The position numbers and the translations under genes are program-made. From contig JBEPVN010000051.1 of assembly GCA_041691015.1 (NCBI GenBank), forward strand, positions 1-16,451: a stretch of DNA of 16,451 bases, read 5' to 3'. Numbering within the stretch: position 1 is the first letter of the stretch; the number at the start of each line of letters is the position of its first letter. The DNA is from JBBSJT01 sp041691015. Lineage in GTDB: Bacteria > Chlamydiota > Chlamydiia > Chlamydiales > Parachlamydiaceae. Under the pieces are notes generated by a model, which did no database searches, was not told the origin of the DNA, and saw nothing but the letters and a program-made list of their open reading frames with translations. This document shows, piece by piece, positions 1 to 6,888 of the stretch.

Positions 1-48
1 AATTATTCTAGCTCTGGATATTTTTTCTACGGTCGTTCTCATCACTAA
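1..48 (+). other. Displaced 3' end of an Rsm22-like gene (open frame from window edge)
   Basis: An open frame enters from the left edge and stops at 46-48. Its last eight residues, FFYGRSHH, and its stop are identical to the C-terminus of the Rsm22-like methyltransferase encoded at 5064-6047 on the other strand. Upstream of position 21 the two sequences differ at once: the left copy reads NYSSSGY, while the real gene has a conserved RKLEWGDT stretch there. What is seen is a duplicated gene tail joined to unrelated sequence. Whether positions 1-20 belong to a real gene cannot be told from this window. Confidence 0.35.
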
Positions 49-78
49 GAGAAGGTTTATTATACAGGAAAATTTTAA
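21..78 (+). repeat. Left copy of 58-bp inverted repeat
   Basis: This stretch is the reverse complement of 5034-5091, with 57 of 58 positions identical (the mismatch is T56 against G5056). It contains eight sense codons and the stop of the methyltransferase gene plus about 30 bp of its downstream sequence. Identity ends abruptly on both sides, which is typical of a rearrangement junction and not of a gene family. The two copies flank about 5 kb in inverted orientation. Confidence 0.93.
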
Positions 79-79
79 T

Positions 80-290
80 AACGCAAGAAGTTCAATGTCT
101 AAATTTTTGTTGATAACCTGAATCTCTTCGATATAAGTTCCGGCAGATAACTGAATGGTATCTCCAGAAATTGCTGCGTCTGAATACTTGTAGGCGGAGG
201 GCCTACAAATATTGTGGATGCTTCAACATTTTCAGAAAGCTTAAAAATTAAGCAAATAATAAGTGCTAAGTAACGAATAATTTTTTTCAC
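80..290 (-). pseudogene. Decayed N-terminal fragment of a beta-helix protein paralogue
   Basis: A GTG at 290 opens a frame encoding a signal-peptide-like start (MKKIIRYLALIICLIFKL) followed by STIFVGPPPTSIQT, which matches ATIVVGAPPASIQT of the intact beta-helix protein just upstream in transcription (293-1927). After that the frame shifts. A deletion of about 10 bp relative to the intact gene moves the homologous SGDTIQLSAGTYIEEIQV stretch into another frame. Homology ends near position 94, about 16 bp before the 58-bp repeat, so the rest of the gene is missing. The fragment begins 2 bp after the stop of its paralogue, so it arose as a tandem duplicate. The 63-residue product of the undisturbed frame is unlikely to be functional. 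Confidence 0.85.
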
Positions 291-292
291 GA

Positions 293-1927
293 TTAATTAA
301 ACGCATTTTTAATGTTAATATGACGATATGGGCTTTCTAAGTTACTTGAACTAACAGCTTTAATGTAGTATTTTTTTGCACTGTTCGGATTTTTAAGCAC
401 GGTCCTAAATATGTGAAATGTATCTGCAGATATTTCTTCAATTAAAGTCTGATCCTTATAAATCCTGTAAGAAACCACATCCGGAGATGTACTCGCACTC
501 CATTTAGCTTTAAGGACATATTTTGGATCGTTACTGAATTTTTCCTTGATAACCCCGATAAAATGAGACGGAGCAAAAGGCGCAACAGGCGCAATAAAAT
601 CTAAAACCAATCCAAGCGACGGATCATTATGTTGATCGTAAATTTTTGTTAAAATTAGATTAAATTCTGCAACTGTCATATAACCTGAAACAAGCCCATC
701 AAAAGAAACAGAAGCGGTAGATGGCCAGATATCATTTGGGGCAGTAACTTCCTTGATATAATAAGTGTTAGTACCTGTGAATGAATCTCCGTTCATTGTG
801 ACAACAGGACCTGTTGTCACATTTCCAGTAACAAGTAATCCTATTTGACTGCCATTGAACTGATTGTTTGAAAGATCAAATAATTGATTCGATCCGGAAG
901 CCAAATCCATATTTACATCCGGAATGTTATTTAAGATATTGGAATCCAAAGTAGTCAACCCGTTTGTATCTTGTACATAAATACCCTCGTTTGTATTGAC
1001 GCCAGGAGTGGTAGTAAAATTAACAGTATTATTGCTGATGTTCAAGTTACTGCCGCATTGGATGGCTGCAATTGCGATGTCGTTATTGTTTAAGGTGTTG
1101 CCCGTAATATCCACATTTGCGCCGGCTCCAAATGGAATAAGTCCGGTTGCGCTTGCGTTAAAAACGGTTGCGATATTGCCTTCGACGATATTATTTGTGA
1201 TGCTGCCTAGCGTGCCGCCGCTGTATTGAATGCCATTTGGGGTTGCAGTCGTCGTATTTGGTGTCAATACATAGCCGCGGTCAATGGTGCTTCCTGAAAT
1301 ATGTGCGGTAAGATTTGCGCCTCTGCAATCAATCCCTTGTCTTTGGTAAAAATCGATGAGGCAATTTGTGACATTGAATGTTACTGTACCGCTGTTAGAA
1401 GCATTGATAATTCCGCCTCCTGCCAGTTCATTAAAATTAGCTGTTTGTCTTGTGTTTGTTGTGTGAACATTTTCTATTGTTCCGTTTGCGTTATGATACC
1501 CGATTGCAAAAAACCGATCGGAATTTCCATATATTGGCGGAATAATTGTATCTTGCTGTGTGCTGCCATCAACTGTTAAATCGCTTATGTTGACAGTTTG
1601 AGCAGTTGGAGCTGCTTGATTATCAACCATCACGACGCACCAGTAATTTGAGCCGAAATTAAAGTTTTGAGTAAGTCTTGTAAAAGCGTTCGGCGCTTGA
1701 ATGATTGTCGTATTTTGCCCGGTGCCTACAATATCCAAACTCTTGTTAACGACTTGGATCTCTTCGATATAAGTTCCGCTTGATAGCTGTATGGTATCGC
1801 CGGAAGCGGCTGCGTTTATTGCTGTCTGGATACTTGCAGGAGGCGCACCTACAACAATTGTTGCTGCGTTTAAATTAATTGATGATAAAAGAATAAAACT
1901 TAAAAAACATTGGATGAATTTGTTCAT
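293..1927 (-). CDS. Exported right-handed beta-helix protein with C-terminal Fn3-like module
   Basis: The predicted protein has 544 residues. Residues 1-21 form a Sec-type signal peptide with a hydrophobic core, ending near LNAA. Residues 22-66 (VGAPPASIQTAINAA, then SGDTIQLSSGTY) are the usual entry of a pectate-lyase-like right-handed beta-helix. Residues of about 110-390 hold many short turns such as ITGNTLNNND, NISNNTVN and LDSNILNNI, the Asn-rich ladder pattern of parallel beta-helix repeats (NosD/pectate-lyase fold). Residues of about 452-540 look like a fibronectin-III-like beta-sandwich (KAKWSASTSPDVVSYRIYKD). An AGGA about 6 nt before the ATG supports the start. No catalytic residues of a lyase can be identified, so an adhesive or carbohydrate-binding surface role is as likely as an enzymatic one. 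It lies divergent to the propeller gene, whose C-terminus carries a similar module. Confidence 0.8.
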   Translation of the reverse strand: MNKFIQCFLSFILLSSINLNAATIVVGAPPASIQTAINAAASGDTIQLSSGTYIEEIQVVNKSLDIVGTGQNTTIIQAPNAFTRLTQNFNFGSNYWCVVMVDNQAAPTAQTVNISDLTVDGSTQQDTIIPPIYGNSDRFFAIGYHNANGTIENVHTTNTRQTANFNELAGGGIINASNSGTVTFNVTNCLIDFYQRQGIDCRGANLTAHISGSTIDRGYVLTPNTTTATPNGIQYSGGTLGSITNNIVEGNIATVFNASATGLIPFGAGANVDITGNTLNNNDIAIAAIQCGSNLNISNNTVNFTTTPGVNTNEGIYVQDTNGLTTLDSNILNNIPDVNMDLASGSNQLFDLSNNQFNGSQIGLLVTGNVTTGPVVTMNGDSFTGTNTYYIKEVTAPNDIWPSTASVSFDGLVSGYMTVAEFNLILTKIYDQHNDPSLGLVLDFIAPVAPFAPSHFIGVIKEKFSNDPKYVLKAKWSASTSPDVVSYRIYKDQTLIEEISADTFHIFRTVLKNPNSAKKYYIKAVSSSNLESPYRHINIKNAFN

Positions 1928-2032
1928 ATTTTTTCCTAAAGGGTTTATGAAATTTTCAAAATGAAATAAACAAACATTTATTTCAATAAAAAAAACCGTT
2001 AGAGAAAAATATAAAAAGATATTTTAAAAAAA

Positions 2033-2050
2033 AATCTAATGTATTAGATT
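2033..2050. promoter_or_regulatory. Perfect palindrome in divergent intergenic region, possible operator
   Basis: The 8-bp arms AATCTAAT and ATTAGATT are separated by 2 bp. The site lies between the divergent beta-helix and propeller genes, just upstream of a TATCAT at 2070-2075 that could be a -10 box for the plus-strand gene. A regulator binding here could act on one or both genes. The surroundings are very AT-rich, so chance cannot be excluded. Confidence 0.3.
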
Positions 2051-2100
2051 AATTTTTAAGTTTAAGACTTATCATTAACCTTTCATTCAAGGAATAAAAA

Positions 2101-3795
2101 GTGAAATTTTTTACATGTATAAAACGAACCCTATTGACTTTAAGTTGGCTTTTACAAGCTTTTACAATTTCGCAAAACGGACTTGAAGCTGCTTGGCAGC
2201 CTCCAGTTCTCGTTTCTGATCCAGTAAATATTTCCGGTACTGATGGCCCTGTATTAGATGTGACTCCATCTGGGAACGCAGTTTCCGTTTGGTCGTCTCA
2301 AGTTGGCGACCTTTATCGTGTTACAATTAAAGCATCTTCCTATACACGCGTAACTAATACCTGGTCGCTGCCAGTCACCATAAGCTCTCTTGCTTTAAAT
2401 AGATTTGGGAGTCCTGTTGATACCCAACAAGGAGATCCTGTTGTATCCATAAATGCATCGGATTATGCTGTTGCAGTTTGGGAAGGCTTTCATAATTATG
2501 AAATCGGTCCAGATTTTTTTGATGTTGGAACCGTTTTTTCATCATCAAGAGACAGTAACGGAGTTTGGGGTCCTGTTCAGACAATCTCCACACTCTACAC
2601 AGATCCAACTTTAGACATCACAGCTAAAGATGTGTCAGTTTCTGTCAACGATAGCGGCTTAGCCGTTGCTGCTTGGACTCAAAATGATAATAACACTGAC
2701 ATTGGGACAACAATGGCAAGCTTTTTGCCTCAAGGGGGTTCTTGGAGTACTCCTGTTGCTATATCTAACAATGAATTTCCAAGAGTTGAGGGCGGACCTT
2801 CTGTTGCAATCGATCCAAGCGGAAATGCTGTAGTTGTATGGAGAAGTGATTTACCGATCAATCGCTTTAGCATTTTTGCAGCAACTTACAATGCATCGAC
2901 TGCTTCATGGAGCGGACCTGTATTATTGGAAGCACCGTCCTTTGTAGAATTTATTCCAAAAACTGCAATTGATGCTCAAGGCAATGCGCTTGCTATTTGG
3001 ACAACAAGTTTTGATCCGAGTGGGACCCCAACCGATGTTAGATCAGCATACTTTAAATTTGGAACAGGCTTTGAGCCGTCAGTCACTATTTCAACGCAAA
3101 CAAATAGCACCGATGCCTATGTAGTATTAGATCCGGCAGGTAATGGTACTGCAATTTGGGATGGATTTGGCAATGTTTTTGCCTCTTCAAAACCGCTTGG
3201 TTTACCGTGGACTGCGCCAGAGGCTATAAGTGATGGATTAGGAGAGCTTAGTGAAGGCTTCAATCAAACACCGCTTGCAGTAAATCCAGAGGGCGATGTT
3301 ATTGCAATATTTCTTAATGGTGGGTTATTCGGTACAGGGGTATTATCAACAAGTACTCGTCTTTTTGGCGGCCCATGGGGAGACCCTGAACCCATTGCTG
3401 CTACAAACCCGCCGATTGCATTAAATGTGGGAATTGCCTCTTGTGGTTTTGCTATAGCATTATGGGAGCAATTTAATACTGATACAGGTTTTGAATCAGT
3501 GTTTGCTGCAATAAATGGAAATTTACTCATTCCAGGAGCCTCGCAAGTCAGCAGATGTTGCAACAAATTTGCGACGCAAACAAGATGCTTTAATGTTTTG
3601 ACATGGATTCCAAACCCATGCTTTATGTCCTATCGTATCTTTAGAGATGGTGTCCTAATTGGAACGGTTGCAAATCCAGGACCATTTAGATTTTTAGATC
3701 CTTTAAAATGTAAAAGAGGGAACTTTACTTATACAATTTCTGGAATAAATATTTATGGATTTGAAAGCATCCAGGTTCCTGTGATTGTCCGATAA
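2101..3795 (+). CDS. Exported eight-repeat propeller-like protein with C-terminal Fn3-like domain
   Basis: The predicted protein has 564 residues. It starts at GTG, supported by AAGGA at 2089-2093 seven bases upstream. Residues 1-30 form a signal peptide. Residues of about 31-457 hold eight imperfect repeats of 50-65 residues. Each pairs a W-x-x-P-V-x-I-S element (near 32, 88, 156, 215, 270, 324, 370 and 426) with a (V/A)-x-(D/N)-x-x-G-N-A-x-A-V-W element. The latter ends at W64, W127, W192, W247, W300, W353, F404 and W455. The pattern suggests a beta-propeller. Residues of about 480-564 form an Fn3-like module (SYRIFRDG) with five cysteines (486, 487, 496, 507, 537), which could support disulfide cross-linking outside the cytoplasm. 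I see no catalytic signature, so I infer a surface or secreted binding protein. A strong hairpin follows the stop. Confidence 0.8.
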   Translation: MKFFTCIKRTLLTLSWLLQAFTISQNGLEAAWQPPVLVSDPVNISGTDGPVLDVTPSGNAVSVWSSQVGDLYRVTIKASSYTRVTNTWSLPVTISSLALNRFGSPVDTQQGDPVVSINASDYAVAVWEGFHNYEIGPDFFDVGTVFSSSRDSNGVWGPVQTISTLYTDPTLDITAKDVSVSVNDSGLAVAAWTQNDNNTDIGTTMASFLPQGGSWSTPVAISNNEFPRVEGGPSVAIDPSGNAVVVWRSDLPINRFSIFAATYNASTASWSGPVLLEAPSFVEFIPKTAIDAQGNALAIWTTSFDPSGTPTDVRSAYFKFGTGFEPSVTISTQTNSTDAYVVLDPAGNGTAIWDGFGNVFASSKPLGLPWTAPEAISDGLGELSEGFNQTPLAVNPEGDVIAIFLNGGLFGTGVLSTSTRLFGGPWGDPEPIAATNPPIALNVGIASCGFAIALWEQFNTDTGFESVFAAINGNLLIPGASQVSRCCNKFATQTRCFNVLTWIPNPCFMSYRIFRDGVLIGTVANPGPFRFLDPLKCKRGNFTYTISGINIYGFESIQVPVIVR

Positions 3796-3799
3796 ACTT

Positions 3800-3842
3800 A
3801 AAGGGTGTCTTAAAAGTCCATGTTACTTTTAAGACACCCTTT
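3800..3842 (+). terminator. Strong hairpin terminator after the propeller gene
   Basis: A perfect 18-bp stem (AAAGGGTGTCTTAAAAGT and its complement) encloses a 7-nt loop and starts 4 bp after the stop codon. The sequence after it is T-rich (ACTCTTTTTCC), which fits intrinsic termination of plus-strand transcription. On the minus strand the hairpin also follows the F-box gene, but without a clear U-tract, so any two-way function would be weaker there. Confidence 0.85.
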
Positions 3843-3871
3843 ACTCTTTTTCCTTTACTTGGCTAAAAAAA

Positions 3872-4852
3872 TCAATTTTTTATTTTAATTTGTGTTTTTT
3901 CATTTTGAGAATCATCATAATGTTTTAAACTTACCTGATTTTTGCTCAAGGCTATTTTTTTTAAATGCAGTTTTGATAAGTCAGCGACTGTCTCTTCTGT
4001 TAAAGGATTCTGGTAAATGGAAAGTCTTTCCAAACGGGGTAATTCATATAATGATTTTGGCAGGGTGGAAAGCAGATTGCGGTTTATTTTTAGAGTTTGT
4101 AAATTAGTTAACGTTTTTATTTTTTCTGAAATTTTCTTTAGTTTATTTTTAGATAAATCCAAATAGTGCAAACTTGTTAATTTTCCAATTTCATGAGGAA
4201 CTTTCTCAAGATAATTTTCTGAAAGAATTAGAACTTGTACAGTTTGAAAACAAATAATTTCTACCGGGATTGCGCTTAAAGCCATTCGATTCAAAAAAAG
4301 CCTATGGTCATTTGCTATGTAAGTTTGATGAGAGATGAAATATTTAGAAAAACCTTTAGATTTTTTTAAGACTGTTTTTCGTTTGGAAAATAGCGGTTTT
4401 GAAACTCCCATATAATTTTCTTGTAATTCATTTTGTATCAAGAATTTGTCTCTTGCCACAACATATTCTGATAAATAATTGATATTATTTATGGTGTTCG
4501 GCTTTTTGCATTTCTGCTGAATATAACAACTGTGATCTCTTTTGGACAGTTGATCAAGCCTTAAGGTATAGTTAACAAATACTTGCTTACAGGAAATATT
4601 TTCTTTTTTTAAGTGAGAGATATGGATCCGTTTTAAAAAAGGCATCCAAATTGTATCAGAATGCGTCATTTCATAGAATTGCTTGTTGACACCATTTAAG
4701 TTAATTAAACCGGTAAATTCCAAGGAACTAATGATTATCAGCAGTAATTCGTTTGGGAGACCTTCCAAATAATTTTTTTTTGGTTCATCGGGTGCTTTTT
4801 CATATGGGTCATGGGGTCTTGAAAACGGGAATAAATTAGGAAGATGAAGCAT
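3872..4852 (-). CDS. F-box and leucine-rich-repeat protein, candidate host-targeted effector
   Basis: The predicted protein has 326 residues and no signal peptide. Residues 29-75 match an F-box: LEGLPNELLLIIISSL, then the LNGVNKQFYEM helix and IWMPFLKR. Residues of about 186-308 hold four or five leucine-rich repeats of 23 residues of the L-x-x-L-x-L-S-x-N-x-L-x-x-(L/V/I)-P type (LILSENYLEKVP, LDLSKNKLKKI, LKINRNLLSTLP). In eukaryotes the F-box docks on Skp1 in an SCF ubiquitin ligase and the LRRs pick the substrate. Bacteria have no SCF, so the protein is probably delivered to the host to redirect ubiquitination. Lacking a leader, it would more likely use type III than type II secretion. The linker at 80-185 is basic and unassigned. 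AAGG lies 5 nt before the ATG. A TAGAAT about 20 bp upstream is a weak -10 candidate. Confidence 0.85.
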   Translation of the reverse strand: MLHLPNLFPFSRPHDPYEKAPDEPKKNYLEGLPNELLLIIISSLEFTGLINLNGVNKQFYEMTHSDTIWMPFLKRIHISHLKKENISCKQVFVNYTLRLDQLSKRDHSCYIQQKCKKPNTINNINYLSEYVVARDKFLIQNELQENYMGVSKPLFSKRKTVLKKSKGFSKYFISHQTYIANDHRLFLNRMALSAIPVEIICFQTVQVLILSENYLEKVPHEIGKLTSLHYLDLSKNKLKKISEKIKTLTNLQTLKINRNLLSTLPKSLYELPRLERLSIYQNPLTEETVADLSKLHLKKIALSKNQVSLKHYDDSQNEKTQIKIKN

Positions 4853-5008
4853 ATAAACCTTAGGTTTAAATTCTAAATTCTTTATCTAATTTTATTTGAT
4901 AATTTTGCAACCTTTTGTTAAATTTTTTATCACAGAGCTAAAGACTTTAAGACGGTTTAAGCTTTTTTCTTTTTTGTATCATTTTTATCTCATTTTGTAG
5001 CCCACACC

Positions 5009-5042
5009 AAATTTTAACCAAAGCGAAGCGACGTTAAAATTT
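5009..5042 (-). terminator. Possible hairpin downstream of the secretion operon
   Basis: A perfect 10-bp stem, AAATTTTAAC with GTTAAAATTT, encloses a 14-nt loop about 20 bp after the stop of the last operon gene. No U-run follows on the minus strand and the stem is AT-rich, so terminator function is uncertain. The 58-bp repeat ends inside one arm (at 5034), so the left repeat copy lacks the intact hairpin. Confidence 0.35.
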
Positions 5043-5091
5043 TCCTGTATAATAAGCCTTCTCTTAGTGATGAGAACGACCGTAGAAAAAA
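5034..5091 (-). repeat. Right copy of 58-bp inverted repeat
   Basis: This is the in-place copy. It covers the last eight codons, the stop and about 30 bp of downstream sequence of the Rsm22-like gene. It matches 21-78 in inverted orientation with one mismatch. Because the real gene is intact here, this copy is probably ancestral and the left one derived. Confidence 0.93.
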
Positions 5092-6047
5092 GTGTCGCCC
5101 CATTCAAGCTTTCGAGCTTGCTTGTAGAGCGCGCCATCCCTTTTTGAGATTGTCTTTTCCTGTAAACCTTCTGTTTTTGTGCATAAGAATAATTTTAGGT
5201 GGCCGGAATGTTTTTCAGGATGGCGTAAAATTCTAGCTTGGGGTAACTCTACACCTGATTTTGCAACCGCAATATAAGAAAATTTTTCATCTTCATGGCC
5301 AAGCATCCCATCTTTCATCATTCGATGCAAAGAAGAGCGCGAAAGACGTTTTGAAAAATGGCACCAATCATTTTGGGGCATTGGGCAGGCAAAAGCGTGC
5401 GGACAGGGAGCTATCATCTGTGCATTTAAAGAAATGAGCTGACTCCTTGCTTGTCTTATAATTTCAAAACCCTGTTTTGTACCAGGCTCAATAATCACAA
5501 GGACTTTTTCAGTAGCTTCAAAAGCCTTATTTACCAATGTGATTCTGTCTTTTTCATCAAGTTCATTCATCGCATAAGAAATTGTGACGAGATCATGTTT
5601 TTTCAAATCTGTTAAATTCGCTATATTTCCGGTAATCCATTCTACTCGGGACTTATTTTCAAGGCTGTTTTCCAAGTTTTTCCCAAGCCTTATCAATTCG
5701 CTGTCCTGCTCTATCAATAAAGCTTTTTGAAGACCCACAAAATTTTCCGAAGCTGCAAAAAATGCAGTGCCAGGACCTGAGCCCAAATCAAGCATAGTTT
5801 GTATATTAAGATCAGGCATTAAGGTTTTAACATTTTCATACACTTGAGAAATAACTGCATAAGTTGCAGGAAACCTTGTGACAAGATAGCTTAAGCGCTC
5901 TAAATCAGTTGTCATAAAGTTTTTAGCTTTACCGTGACGATTGAGATCCCTGTATTTTTCCGTTAAGCTATCACGTGCTTTTTTTAAGTCATTTAAGGAT
6001 AATTTTTCTGTAAGTTTCGAGATCTGCTCTTCTAAATGACTATTCAT
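5064..6047 (-). CDS. Rsm22/METTL17-family methyltransferase-like ribosome assembly factor
   Basis: I place the start at the ATG at 6047 (327 residues), which overlaps the stop of the preceding gene by 8 bp (ATGAATAG) and suggests translational coupling. A longer frame opens at 6083 but would run further into that gene. Residues 86-93 (LDLGSGPG) are the S-adenosylmethionine-binding glycine loop of a class I methyltransferase, and IIEPGT at about 185-190 follows as in Rsm22 proteins. Cys215, Cys221 and Cys229 (CPHAFACP, then DWCHF) and Cys289 (LFLC) match the four-cysteine iron-sulfur ligand set described for METTL17/Rsm22. The EDEKFSYIAV and ARKLEWGD stretches are also family features. The family acts on the small ribosomal subunit, and whether it truly methylates RNA is debated. 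Its place at the end of a secretion operon probably reflects conserved order, not a role in secretion. Confidence 0.85.
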   Translation of the reverse strand: MNSHLEEQISKLTEKLSLNDLKKARDSLTEKYRDLNRHGKAKNFMTTDLERLSYLVTRFPATYAVISQVYENVKTLMPDLNIQTMLDLGSGPGTAFFAASENFVGLQKALLIEQDSELIRLGKNLENSLENKSRVEWITGNIANLTDLKKHDLVTISYAMNELDEKDRITLVNKAFEATEKVLVIIEPGTKQGFEIIRQARSQLISLNAQMIAPCPHAFACPMPQNDWCHFSKRLSRSSLHRMMKDGMLGHEDEKFSYIAVAKSGVELPQARILRHPEKHSGHLKLFLCTKTEGLQEKTISKRDGALYKQARKLEWGDTFFYGRSHH

Positions 6048-6876
6048 ATTTTTTCGGATCCGTTTTTGTGACCGTATAATCAAAAAGATTATCGTTTAGG
6101 TAAGGACAAAGGTTTTTTAGAAAATCATTAAATTCGGCTGTTGCCCCAGCATTTTCCAAGTGCTTATTTTTTACTTCGCGGTAAAGCATTTGGCGCTTTT
6201 CCTTGATTTGATTAACTATATTTTCATCCTGATTAAAAATTGCTTTTAACAGAGTTGGAGAGGCCAAAAAAATTCGTGTTTTTAGGGGGGCTACCGTCAG
6301 ATGATCTAAAAGGGAATAGGTTTTATCTGGTTCTTCACTATTTATGTTATCTTTAAAAAGTTCATAACGGAGCAAATTGAGCTCGTTGTCGATTAAATCA
6401 AGGTTTGATAAATGAAGCGCATCTTTAATCTTCATTTTTTGAGTAAGTTTTTCGCTTTCAGTGATCAAACTTAAAAAAAATCGATCGATGATATCTGGAG
6501 AATCGGTCATCATTTTTTGAACAGTATTTGAGTTTTTAAACAATCCCATGATTAATTTACGGCTAAGATCAGAAACTTCCTTGAACTTGGCAGGATTTTT
6601 TTCCCTTTCGTCCTTATCTAAAAAAATCGACCAGCTAAGCTTTGTAGTTCCTGTCTTAAGCCTTTTTTCTTTAGGATCCGGGTTTGGATTTTGGGGATTT
6701 ACCACAACGCTATATATGTTTTCTGCTTGCTCTAGTAAATAATCATATTCTCCCTTATTCATATAGCGCTCAAAAGATACTTCCGAAATTTGAAAAGTGC
6801 GGAAGTGATTAAGTCTTGCGTAGGTCATCGTGGCAAGCAGCATCAGCATTGTCATTGTAAACATCAAAACATTCAT
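6040..6876 (-). CDS. GspK-like minor pseudopilin candidate
   Basis: The predicted protein has 278 residues. The first 20 (MNVLMFTMTMLMLLATMTYA) form a hydrophobic helix followed by R-L-N-H, like the N-terminal helix of GspK, which also tends to lack the Glu at +5. No basic leader and no cleavage motif precede it, so it may be inserted unprocessed. The rest is a mainly helical soluble domain by composition, with no motif I recognise. The call rests mostly on position: it directly follows the J-like gene (12-bp gap), the usual slot of gspK, and its length is close to the GspK size. In the family, GspK caps the pseudopilus tip with I and J. It could instead be a chlamydia-specific membrane protein. 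Confidence 0.5.
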   Translation of the reverse strand: MNVLMFTMTMLMLLATMTYARLNHFRTFQISEVSFERYMNKGEYDYLLEQAENIYSVVVNPQNPNPDPKEKRLKTGTTKLSWSIFLDKDEREKNPAKFKEVSDLSRKLIMGLFKNSNTVQKMMTDSPDIIDRFFLSLITESEKLTQKMKIKDALHLSNLDLIDNELNLLRYELFKDNINSEEPDKTYSLLDHLTVAPLKTRIFLASPTLLKAIFNQDENIVNQIKEKRQMLYREVKNKHLENAGATAEFNDFLKNLCPYLNDNLFDYTVTKTDPKKYE

Positions 6877-6888
6877 AAGAGTCCCATG

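Noticed and set aside
1301..1579. 92-codon plus-strand frame, cysteine-rich
   Set aside because: It is antisense to the beta-helix coding region, and its cysteine content is a by-product of the opposite strand.
3264..3566. 100-codon open frame on the minus strand
   Set aside because: It is antisense to repeats of the propeller-like protein, whose own frame has a clear repeat structure.
21..5091. The inverted repeats as terminal repeats of a transposon
   Set aside because: There is no transposase, integrase or remnant between them, and the repeat is the coding end of a resident gene.
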